A program made the position numbers and the translations under genes. 64,000 nucleotides of DNA, from contig OY755191.1 in assembly GCA_963576735.1 (NCBI GenBank), positions 11,685,608 to 11,749,607 of the forward strand, written 5' to 3'. The notes beneath the pieces are model-generated. The model saw nothing but the letters and a program-made list of their open reading frames with translations. It ran no database searches and had not been told where the DNA came from. Of this stretch, positions 1-8,314 are shown piece after piece (position 1 is the first letter of the stretch; every line of letters begins with the position of its first letter). Source of the DNA: Bedellia somnulentella (taxonomy: Eukaryota > Arthropoda > Insecta > Lepidoptera > Bedelliidae).

Positions 1-146
1 AGTGAAAGTCACATCCTAATCGGTTCAGTCGCTTCACAGAGTAGCTGGAAAAAAAACGCAGATAGACAAAAAAAGCGTTGTGGTACATGTACTCTATATA
101 AAATTACTTATTGCAATTTATTTATTCAAAAATACTTCTTTTACAG

Positions 147-342
147 TTGGTGCAGCAAGTTATCAGCACTCAACGAATACGTGAAAGAAACAAAACTGAA
201 AGCCAAGAAAACTATGGAAGAGACAAAGAAAAAACACGCCTCCATCATAATGGATGCAGTGAAGGGTTGTCACGAAGTGATCGACAGAGTCACAGGACAG
301 TCTATACTTTTACACCATGGGGCGGCCAAGTATAAGAAATAG
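147..342 (+). CDS. 3'-terminal coding exon of an unidentified gene (partial)
   Basis: A splice acceptor (polypyrimidine run then TTTTACAG, AG at 145-146) is followed by a reading frame that starts with one leftover base (T) and then TGG. It runs 65 codons to a TAG stop at 340-342. The peptide begins WCSKLSALNEY and ends with GAAKYKK. It is lysine-rich and probably helical around KAKKTMEETKKK, with no recognisable motif. The preceding exons lie left of the window. A different frame of the same stretch (111-335) also lacks stops, but it crosses the acceptor and has a less protein-like composition. The gene converges on Noc3 (tail to tail) across the transposon nest at 2.0-7.8 kb. I do not recognise the family. 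That it is a real exon is inferred from the acceptor and codon use. Confidence 0.55.
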
Positions 343-1261
343 AATTTGTTATTTTATAGTTTTTATTTTTTATGTTAGACTCTGGCAGTCGAAAAACTGA
401 AAAATTAAGAAGATGGATGGATTTGCACCAGCTGTCGCAGTAGTTTTAGGGTATCGATAAATAATTATAGTATGATTTAGACTTTCTATCACATTAATTA
501 AACTTACTTTGTGGTCTTGCCATAATCCCGATAGGGGTAGGCAGAGGCTCGCCATATTGTTTGATCCTGCCTGACACTTATATATTGCTCGAGAAAAGCG
601 AATGGATGGAGAGGAATGTGAGGACATTCATATTTAATATTATTGAATTTCATTATGTTTGTAATATGAACATTTATATCTTAATTTTTTTTAGTTGTTA
701 TTTTCTCAAAAACTTTCCGCTTGACACTCATATTATGGTAAAGCACGATTGTCAACTTCGCAATTTTGGATTTAGAATAATAAACATTAGCAAAAACATA
801 ACATACCAGTTCGGTTAAGATAAATATCTTACAAATGGTTCCATTTTGTATAGCTTTATTAATGTTACGGCATAATTTTAAGGTTCCATTTATATTTTGT
901 ACCAATTAGTGAAATAAATATGTTTTAATAGAAATTTTGTTATTTTTTTGATCATATTCTTATATTATATATTAAACATTTTGAGACCCTGGGACATAAT
1001 TAATATAACACTGGATTCTCTCGATTAATTTTCAGAACAAATATTACTTACTAGATACGAAGACCTCTACAGATTATCACCAGATTTGTGTCATTTCATC
1101 ATTTTCGCTGTAATTCTATTTCACTATCGGAGCCACATACTTAACTAGGAGGTCAATTCTTCACAACGAGAACGCTAATAGCATCGCCTCATTAACACAC
1201 ACCTTTACTAAGTCAGATTACAGTTTAGGTGTATGTCTGAAATTATCCTTATTAGAACTCA
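343..1261. other. 3' UTR or intergenic DNA with one LINE relic
   Basis: No coding frame is visible. AATAAA at 913-918 could be the poly(A) signal of the gene ending at 342, which would give a UTR of about 600 nt with the LINE relic at 515-640 inside it. Nothing else stands out. Confidence 0.4.
515..640 (-). mobile_element. LINE 3'-end relic
   Basis: On the minus strand this reads as the decayed C-terminus of the reverse-transcriptase family best preserved at 45800-46435. The tail phrase 'TKWRSIVSAYPNG' is still traceable as TIWRASAYPYRD. Short and old. Confidence 0.5.
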
Positions 1262-1496
1262 GGCATTGTAGTGTTGGCTGAGAATAGAACTAACCCATTT
1301 CTTCCTGTGGGAGTTTTTATGAGGCTTAGAAAATTGAGGCGTTTTAGTGCTTTTTGGCGATACAGCTGGAACTCATCACAAAAAACTGTTGTTTTACAAT
1401 CTTAACCCCGCAAAAGTACCTAAGAATTTCATATTTCGTAGCGCTGGCTACCCCTTCTAGGAATTTATAGCAGTGAGCATATGTGTGTATGTAGAA
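1262..1496 (+). repeat. Lep1-like SINE, old copy
   Basis: It carries the ordered landmarks of the family: GTAGTGTTGGCT near the 5' end, CCCATTTCTTCC, then GGCTACCCCTTCTAGG, and ends TATAGCAGTGAGCATATGTGTGTATG. The middle is heavily diverged. Confidence 0.6.
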
Positions 1497-2003
1497 ACCT
1501 GGTGTGACCAAGCAGTTAAATCTATCACATAATCATTCAAATCGTAGTTAGATTTAAATGAACACTTTGGTTTATTGTTACTTTGAATTTCTTTCCTTAT
1601 GCTTTTTGACTATACCCTAGGTAATTTAATTCCAAATAGTAAAAGTAAAATGGTTAAGAATAATCCTTCACCTAAATTTATATTAATTAACTATTGCCTA
1701 GACGTAAAATAACGATGCTTTTGAATAATTCTCCATCAAACATGTACATTGATGATATACGTTTCACTATAATATATACTCCACAAGATGGTATACACTC
1801 TTGGACATCTTATTTTCCCCAAACTACTGATTTTCTTGGTGATGGTCGTGGGAAACCAGAGGTTGCATAGAAAATTAATAGGAACTAACCTAACGGAGGT
1901 TAACATTACGCGAGACTAAGATAGAGAAGCAATAGATATTACTTCGTGAATTTTCCTCACAACTCCAATTCTACTAAGTTACTAAGAAACGAATGATGAA
2001 TGA
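1497..2003. other. Non-coding, no recognised element
   Basis: AT-rich sequence without an open frame. A short stretch near 1835-1860 (TTGGTGATGG) faintly resembles the Lep1-like SINE, but the match is too weak to call. Confidence 0.4.
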
Positions 2004-2447
2004 TTCAGCACTAGGGTATAGAACCGGTAAATCTCGGTACCGATAATCCCGGGAGTTCCCGTTTGTGAACCATGCAGTTACCTCCCCGCGGGACGCTACC
2101 ATTGTTTGTACTGTTGAACATAAGTTTATATTCTGAAAGTTACTTGCTTTTCATTACTCTTTAATTATATTTTAAATAATTTGTGACTGAAAACATATTT
2201 TAAAGTTTATTGTTTATTTACCTATGTCTTAATATTGTTTTGAAATTATTTAAGACCAGACATGGTTCATTATTTTGAAAGTTGATTGTTAACATTTTTT
2301 TGTCTTTAACTTTATTGTAAATTTTTTAAGCCTTTCTGTAGGCTCATAATTTTAAAGTTGATTGCTCCCATTTATCTTTAGCTTTATTTGAATAATTGAT
2401 GACTAATAGTTCTTATTTTTAGAGTTGATTGATTTCCACATGTCTTT

Positions 2448-2584
2448 AACATACATACATACATATACTCACGGTTATAAATCCCAAGAAGGGGTAGCCA
2501 GAGCAAAGGAATTAGAAATTCCTCAGCCACTTTTGGAAAGTTGAGTGGGGAAAAGATGAAAAAGTAAAGGTTGTTGGTTATGAG
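2448..2584 (-). repeat. Lep1-like SINE, 3' part (split by hAT insertion)
   Basis: It begins with (CATA)n and TATACTCACGG, then AAGGGGTAGCC and GGGGAAAAGATG, and stops at the hAT target site. It continues at 4585 after the 2-kb hAT element. Confidence 0.85.
2577..2584. repeat. 8-bp target-site duplication of the inner hAT (left)
   Basis: GTTATGAG immediately before the terminal TAGACCCC. The same 8 bp recur at 4585-4592. In other copies of the SINE only one such stretch (GTGATGGG) is present here. Confidence 0.9.
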
Positions 2585-2640
2585 TAGACCCCGTTATCTT
2601 TGTAGCATTTTGGTGGCAACTGATTTTAGTAATGGGGTAA
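2585..2640 (+). repeat. hAT left terminal inverted repeat
   Basis: 56 bp, matching the reverse complement of 4529-4584 at 54 positions. Confidence 0.92.
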
Positions 2641-2748
2641 TTGATAATAAATTAATCTCTGTTGTCTTTATTATTATTTATTATTACAATAAAATAGATA
2701 AGTAGGTACATTAATATTTTATATTTTATATATTTACATTCATATATT

Positions 2749-4200
2749 TTATTCACATTGACATTTGTTTAGTATGTGACACTCGTAGTAAATAACTTGG
2801 ATTCGTTCCATATTTACGGGAGTAAGGCTTTGTCTCCTATTAGAAAATATCCATTTTAAGCAAGAAAAAGATCGTTCAACTTCTACCGATGTTAGTGGCA
2901 AAAAGTTCATCATTTTGAAGTTTTGTAAAGTTTTTTTGTTTACTGATTCTTTAACTTCTGTTTCTTTATTTTTTAACAAATTATCTATATTTTGTATCGT
3001 CATATATCCCGGATTTTTAGATAAAACACTTTTTAATTTTTGATATACTATTTTACCTTTGGGGTGCAGGATAAGTATGGAAAGCTTTCTTTGTACATCA
3101 AATATGATGTGTAAAGACTCATTTAATTTTAATTTTCGGCCCTCTAATTTTTTGATAGAAGTAGCTAGTATACCAAAATGGTTATGTACAAAATGTATAT
3201 CAGCTTTTAAATGATCCAATGAAAGCAATTGAGTGGCTCGCGCTATTGACGCAGCTTCAGCAGGATTAAGTTCTAATACAACATTTTTTACTTTCTCAAA
3301 ATTCATGCTGTAGTAATGTACTGCTTCGAGCCACGTGCTCCATCGTGTGATGACAGGTTCCGGTGGCAAAGTTGTATCAGGATTCATTTCTTTAAATTTG
3401 TGGATTCTATTGCGGGATTTCAAAAAAATTTTTTTTACATTATTTATTAAATCATTAATTTCTGGGTACATTAATCGCACTGTTTCGGCAACTCTATTTA
3501 ACCCATGGGCTAAACACGTTAAATGCGTCATATTTGGGTATGTTTTTTGTAGGTTTTTCCCAGCTTTAATCATATATGCGGCTGCATCAGTTGTGAAAAA
3601 TAAAAGTTTATGTTTGTTTTTATTATAATTGTCACCCCAAAGTTCCTTTAGTACTTCATCTACTAATTGTTTTATTGTTTGGTTCTTTGTTGCGCCTAAT
3701 GTCTTTGAAGCAAATAAATGTGGATCAGAAGAAGTTTCTTTTAAACTTCCAATAATAACATTTGCAACATCTTTTCCAGTTGCGTCGGTAGTTTCATCTA
3801 CGCTTAAATAAATGTACTCATTTTGCAACTCTTTCTTCATCTGTTCTTTTTTTTCTTCGAATACCATTGGCAAGTATTTAATTCTAAGTGATGATTCAGT
3901 CGGCAAAATTTTATTCCCGTATCTATTCTTGATGCAATTTTCTACAAATTTTCTGAAGTTCGGGTTATCTATTTTCGTCCATGGTATATTGCAAGTAACC
4001 ATAAACTCTATCAGATCTTTGCTAAAATTTATTTGACCTTCCTTAATTTTTTTATGTACGTCCGATTCCAAATGTTTCACAATGTTGTCTTTTTTTGATT
4101 TTAAAAATATGGAGCATGAAGTACAAAAACATTTGCCATCCCTTACTTCTAGTTCTGGCAAGTTTCTAATTAAGTATTCAGAACAACTCATTTGGGCCAA
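2749..4200 (-). CDS. hAT-family transposase with an N-terminal zinc finger
   Basis: 483 residues, ATG to stop, without interruption. Visible in order: a C2-H2 finger (C26, C29, H43, H49) of the BED/CGGBP1-like type; a first catalytic aspartate in the phrase SVDETTD (about 135-139); a second in FTTDAAA (about 205); the CLAHGLN motif (C229, H232) typical of hAT; an ITRW motif (about 284-287); and the C-terminal dimerisation region LPLTSVEVERSFSCLKW (about 434-450) with the conserved VERSFS glutamate (E442). The protein would bind its 56-bp inverted repeats and move the element by cut-and-paste. It is shorter than many hAT transposases (often 600 or more). The short-finger group related to CGGBP1 is the nearest family I can name. 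Activity is inferred only from intactness. Confidence 0.9.
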   Translation of the reverse strand: MAQMSCSEYLIRNLPELEVRDGKCFCTSCSIFLKSKKDNIVKHLESDVHKKIKEGQINFSKDLIEFMVTCNIPWTKIDNPNFRKFVENCIKNRYGNKILPTESSLRIKYLPMVFEEKKEQMKKELQNEYIYLSVDETTDATGKDVANVIIGSLKETSSDPHLFASKTLGATKNQTIKQLVDEVLKELWGDNYNKNKHKLLFFTTDAAAYMIKAGKNLQKTYPNMTHLTCLAHGLNRVAETVRLMYPEINDLINNVKKIFLKSRNRIHKFKEMNPDTTLPPEPVITRWSTWLEAVHYYSMNFEKVKNVVLELNPAEAASIARATQLLSLDHLKADIHFVHNHFGILATSIKKLEGRKLKLNESLHIIFDVQRKLSILILHPKGKIVYQKLKSVLSKNPGYMTIQNIDNLLKNKETEVKESVNKKTLQNFKMMNFLPLTSVEVERSFSCLKWIFSNRRQSLTPVNMERIQVIYYECHILNKCQCE

Positions 4201-4528
4201 ATGTTCTTTGTGAATTCTTGAATTCTAGTTCACAATGGTCTTCTATGATTTTATTCATTGTAGTGATAAAAATAATATATTTTTTGCAATACGTGACAAG
4301 AAAATTCTAAAACATGTTGTGAAAATTGTATGACAAAGTCACTCTTGACATTGATGCATTTGTCATTTAACGATCAAGAGATCAAAGAGGTCAACTCTCT
4401 AAGTCGATCCAAGTAATTATTAGAATTAATTAATTAATAGAATTATTTATTTTATTAAATAATTCTAATGTAATTTTTCAAGAATTTATACTACCTACGC
4501 ATTTTTTAACTATTAATATTAATAAAAC

Positions 4529-4584
4529 TTACCCCATCACTAAAATCAGGTGCCACCAAAATGCTACAAAGATAACGGGGTCTA
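4529..4584 (-). repeat. hAT right terminal inverted repeat
   Basis: Mirror of 2585-2640, followed directly by the duplicated GTTATGAG (4585-4592). Confidence 0.92.
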
Positions 4585-4725
4585 GTTATGAGTCTCGAAC
4601 CGCATCGCCCAAAAATCCCTTTAAAGCCCCAATACCGTTAGTCGCCTATTACGTACACCCATTGGTAGAAACGGGGTAGTGCTATTCTAAGCCGACCCTA
4701 TACGGCCTAACTTTAATTAGAAAAG
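4585..4725 (-). repeat. Lep1-like SINE, 5' part (split by hAT insertion)
   Basis: It resumes the SINE after the hAT with CGCATCGCCCAAAAATCCC, then CCGTTAGTCGCC and GTAGTGCTATTCTAAGCCGAC. Confidence 0.85.
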
Positions 4726-5214
4726 AGATCTTCGACATTTATTACTTTTACTTTAAATATGCCTTTTTAGTTATAGTATAAGATCCCGCTGCTGAATCTC
4801 TACGTTCATATGTTATAAAGTCAAACACACATTTTAACATAAGTTTATGAATAGGAGAATACACTGACAAGACGCAGCCAGGCAAAAGTTGCCGCAAGTA
4901 ATTTTAATTTAATTAATGTTTATTATTTTTCGGAGACAAATTTCGTTCACTTGTTTTTGAAATATAATAACATCCCCATCATAGCAGTGTATATGTTAAC
5001 GGAAAAGTATGTAATCCGTCATTGTATACAATTCCTAGTAAATGTATGTAATTCCTAAAATCGTACGGAAATGTGTGAAATAAATTATATTATACTTACA
5101 CATTACACATTTCCTAGGAAATCTATACATTTCCTAAATAGCAATCGGAAATGTAAAACATTTAAGATATTGGTGGGTATGCGGGGACAGTGGGACGAGG
5201 GAAGGGTATTGCTT

Positions 5215-6071
5215 CGCCTGATCCGGCGCGATATGCTGACCACGTGGATGTAAGATAATGATAATTCACATTGGAGTGAGGGTTTGAGATTTGTCCAACT
5301 GATGAAAAACAGAGCTTTTCATGCTGGTATCAAGCAATCTCCGTATGAGGCTCTTTTTGGATGTAAAGTAAAAATTGGTTTACAATTACCCAATGATTTC
5401 ACGCAAAATGTTGAAGACGTTTTAGATTAACCCGAAACAAACACGCAACCTCCAAATTGCACCCTCCAATGCAGCGTCTGTTCACAGGAAACTACAGGAG
5501 CTCATACATGTAGAGAATGTGGATGTACAATCCACGCTATTTGCGCTGTTGCTGAAGAATCAACCGATGAAGGATTTGGATCTAAAGTGATGTGTCAAAT
5601 ATGTTCAAAAAAAGATAAAGTAATAGATAATCGTCAAAATGCTAAGAAAAACCTACAACAAACAAGCCGAAAAAATGCTGAAATTAAGTGAAAAGATGTT
5701 GGCTCCTGTACCTTTTGGCGCTTCAGTACGAATTGCAGTTCCGAGGTGATGCAAGTAACATTATTGGTGTAGTTTTGACTAAAACCGATGATGAACTCTT
5801 TCAGATTGGTACCAAGAACGGTATATTAAAACAATTATATGCTCTATCTCAGATTAATGTGTGTCCAAGAGTTCTTCTTGATGCAGACGATGTACCGAGT
5901 ACCGAGATTGCACTACGGTCAGTTGCCACCTTGCAATCCACTGGAACCGGCCAGGGGTTTAAGAAGTGCCTTTGCAAGAAAAACTGTTCTACGGCAAGAT
6001 GTCTGTGTTTTAAAAATAAAGTATTATGTACTTCAAAATGCTATTCGAGCTTACCCTGCAAAAATAAATAG
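5215..6071 (+). pseudogene. KRBA2/Ginger-type integrase C-terminal part
   Basis: Three frames have to be joined. From about 5215: a stretch ending LTTWM, a stop, then HWSEGLRFVQLMKNRAFHAG, the part after the catalytic core of integrases in KRAB-A-domain protein 2-like and Ginger proteins. Next comes a Cys/His segment (CSVCSQE..HTCREC..CTIHAIC), which looks like a treble-clef or RING-like finger. A frameshift follows near 5690, then a frame (to 6071) ending in a cysteine cluster, CLCKKNCSTARCLCF, characteristic of this family's C-terminus. At least two stops and one frameshift break it and the N-terminal catalytic part is gone. The family is recognised from these motifs. Naming Ginger2 specifically is inference. 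Confidence 0.72.
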
Positions 6072-6121
6072 CTCTATGGATTGGCAAAGTATATTATAAT
6101 ATAAAGATTTACTTTTATAAT

Positions 6122-6467
6122 ACATAACATAAACACAACATAAACGTTCACGCTGAATATCCCCGAAGGGGTTGGCAGAGGTACTAATAGTTCTGAACAT
6201 CACGTGACTTTGTCACCTGGTGTTCAGTGTACCCACGTTTTGCATAGACAGTGTACTTTCGTGATAGGGGCAGGCCTATCGCCGTTTTGTACGAATACAC
6301 TGTCACATGACTAAGTACAACTCAGTCATGTGGGTTTCCTCACGAATGGTAAATTAACCACACATATGTCTTTAGAAAAGATAAATTGGTGTAGGCCCGA
6401 CCCGGGATTTGAACACTAGTCGCTTGCACGTTAATCGGTGTTCTACCCATTGAGCTATCACGTCGTC
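6122..6467 (-). repeat. tRNA-derived SINE (family 2), near full length
   Basis: On the minus strand the head reads TGATAGCTCAATGGGTAGAAC (A box) and, about 40 nt on, GTTCAAATCCCGG (B box), both RNA polymerase III promoter elements. The body contains GGCGATAGGCCTGCCCCTATC and GTACCTCTGCCAACCCCTTC. The end is a simple repeat of TTATG type. Confidence 0.85.
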
Positions 6468-6488
6468 ATTTTTATACTGTGACATTTA

Positions 6489-6737
6489 TACATACATACA
6501 TATACTCACTGCTGTAAATCCCTACAAAGGGTAGCCAAAGCTGAAGAACTAGAAGTTCCTCGGACACTTTTGGAAAGTAGATTGGGGAAAGGATGGTAAA
6601 AATAAAGGTTGTTGGTGATGGGTCTCAAACCGCATCGCCCAAAAATCCCTTAATAACCCCAATACCGTTAGTCGCCTCTTACGTACACCCACTGGAAGAA
6701 ATGGGGTAGTGCTATTCTAAGCCGACACTACACAGCA
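6489..6737 (-). repeat. Lep1-like SINE
   Basis: Full set of landmarks from (CATA)n at the left to GACACTACACAGC at the right, inserted inside the Ginger-like element. Confidence 0.85.
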
Positions 6738-6964
6738 AATTATAATTACTTAATTATCAAACTGATTACTTGCCAAAATGGTTTTATAAGATTAAATATA
6801 AGTTGATCTTGTGATACGTTAAAAGTTAATAGATAGTTGATTTTAGAAGTTTGAATTAGTAAGATAATATGAACATATTTTACGGTATGACTATTACCCG
6901 CTCAATAAGTGCTACAATTAAAAGATATTATTAAAACGTGTTTAATTACAGAAAGCATTTACTT

Positions 6965-7150
6965 CATACATTTCCTAATACGATATTGGAATTATATACA
7001 ATTCCGAGGAAATTTATACATTTCCTAGGATATCTATGCATTAAATAGGTTTTCAACCAATATTTTATACATTTCCTAAGTAGTATCGGAATTGTACACA
7101 TTTCCTAGGATTTGTATACAATTCCTTGATTTCATACATTTCCGGTAACA
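6965..7150. repeat. Subterminal repeat cluster of the Ginger-like element
   Basis: At least six spaced copies of ACATTTCC, TACAATTCC or CCTAGG variants. A matching cluster sits at 4985-5160 near the other end. Confidence 0.6.
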
Positions 7151-7761
7151 TATATAAAGAATATAAAAATCCATGGGTGCCGTTGCAAATTCGGCCGCAA
7201 CTACCTCGCAGCCAGGTGTAAGTAGGTTATATTTTGGTGTGTTTTATACGTTCATAAGTTACACGTATATTTCTTATATGAAATTAAAGCTATTTTTTTC
7301 CTAATATGATAATACATAGCTGCCTGTGAAAAAGCGGCCGCAAATTAGGGTTGCCATCTGTTAAAAAGCGATATATCCAAATATATTTCACAAACTGTGC
7401 TATTGTTTCTATTTGTATTTTATGACTTATATAATAACTATATTTATATTTTTAAATACTTACTTACTTACCTATACATAGGGTCCGAAGTGAGAAGAAT
7501 AAAAGAGCATCTCATACATGCAGCGGGATCTTATACTATTAAGAGATGTATTTCTTTTAAAAAAAAATGTTAAAAACATTATGTTTAAAAAATTATATTA
7601 CAGAAGTATGATTCTTACTACTAGCATTTTTCTTTAACACCATTTTCTCAATATAAATAAATGTTTTTATCAAAACCCGAAAATCCCGGTACCACCGAAG
7701 ACCGGTACCGAAAATCCCGGTTCTCAGAACAGGAACCGGTACTCTATTCCCTATTCAGCAC

Positions 7762-7825
7762 CCTTGGTCGCCTCATACAAAACCCATAGGAAACGACGTA
7801 TTATTGCTATTTCAAGCAAAACAAA
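7762..7825 (-). repeat. Lep1-like SINE fragment flanking the outer hAT
   Basis: CCTTGGTCGCCTC...ATTGCTATTTCAAGC corresponds to the 5' third of the SINE in minus orientation. Confidence 0.5.
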
Positions 7826-7889
7826 CAGATTGATCAATATTCTTAGTAAAGTGCAGATCAAATAAAAACACCAAAATCCGTCAAAGATT

Positions 7890-7895
7890 TTTATT
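7890..7895 (-). promoter_or_regulatory. Candidate poly(A) signal of Noc3
   Basis: AATAAA on the minus strand begins only two bases after the Noc3 stop codon (7898-7900). If it is used, the 3' UTR would be extremely short. Confidence 0.5.
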
Positions 7896-7897
7896 AA

Positions 7898-8314
7898 TCA
7901 TTTACTTACAAGTAATTCACTAAAATCAATATTACAATCAACGTTTTTTTCTACTACCTCACAAAGATCTTTCACCTCACTTTGCACCCACGTATGATTA
8001 TACGCCAACCTTACATTCGTCTTAACTTTCGGCGGAGGTATTGCTGGTTTGAACGAGAAATCTGAGCTATACATTTTGAATATTTGCGTTGGGGTCATTT
8101 TAGTTAGCTCTAGGGGGAAATTAGGGGGTGTTTGTAATATATTGTTAGCTGCTTGTCGCACAGTAGGGTGGTATTGTCTCGTGAGGAGGGTGAGTTCGAA
8201 TCCTCGCGCGGCGTGAGGGTTGCAATGTTCTGGTGAGGGTAGAAAAGGGTCGTAGCGACCTGAACCTGCTATGTCTTCGGTTGTGTCGAGGAGAGATGCT
8301 GCTGACTTGTTTTG
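7898..8314 (-). CDS. Noc3: Noc3 exon 12 (last)
   Basis: Acceptor TTTTGCAG, phase 0, residues about 682-819. It carries SGRYDPFLPSPEHCNPHAA and the conserved RQYHPTVRQAANNI, then the C-terminal KMYSSDFSFKPAIPPPK typical of NOC3L, and ends at TGA. Confidence 0.95.
   Translation of the reverse strand, partial: QNKSAASLLDTTEDIAGSGRYDPFLPSPEHCNPHAARGFELTLLTRQYHPTVRQAANNILQTPPNFPLELTKMTPTQIFKMYSSDFSFKPAIPPPKVKTNVRLAYNHTWVQSEVKDLCEVVEKNVDCNIDFSELLVSK

Larger units (their letters stand above)
2585..4584 (-). mobile_element. Apparently intact hAT DNA transposon, 2000 bp
   Basis: The ends are 56-bp terminal inverted repeats (2585-2640 and 4529-4584) with only two mismatches. Both start TAGACCCCGTTATC and finish with GATGGGGTAA or AATGGGGTAA. 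An exact 8-bp target duplication (GTTATGAG) flanks the element. The target is a Lep1-like SINE. One uninterrupted transposase frame (2749-4200, minus) fills most of the interior. Intact frame, near-identical ends and a perfect duplication all point to recent insertion. Confidence 0.93.
4773..7539. mobile_element. Ginger/KRBA2-like DNA element, decayed
   Basis: A 20-bp exact inverted repeat bounds it: ATAGTATAAGATCCCGCTGC at 4773-4792 and its reverse complement at 7520-7539. Inside each end lie clusters of a short palindromic motif around ACATTTCCTAGG/ATACAATTCC (about 4985-5160 and 6965-7150), probably binding sites. The centre holds the wreck of an integrase gene (5215-6071). Two SINEs have inserted at 6122-6737. 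I could not identify a clean target duplication because the outermost TATA bases are ambiguous. Confidence 0.62.
2012..7753. mobile_element. Old hAT-type element interrupted by later insertions
   Basis: The outer element starts TAGGGTATAGAACCGG (2012) and ends CCGGTACTCTATTCCCTA (7753), so the termini are imperfect inverted repeats beginning TAGGGWATAGA. It is bracketed by an 8-bp direct repeat, TTCAGCAC, at 2004-2011 and 7754-7761, the duplication length typical of hAT elements. Both subterminal regions hold repeated CCGGTA/CGGTACCG motifs (2025-2055 and 7690-7735), probably old transposase-binding sites. Removing the insertions inside it leaves about 700 bp and no transposase, so this was a non-autonomous copy. 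The right flank (7762 on) is half of a Lep1-like SINE. That this is one element rests on termini plus duplication. Confidence 0.68.

Noticed and set aside
3335..4036. Three adjoining plus-strand frames of 60-97 codons
   Set aside because: They are antisense shadows of the hAT transposase on the minus strand.
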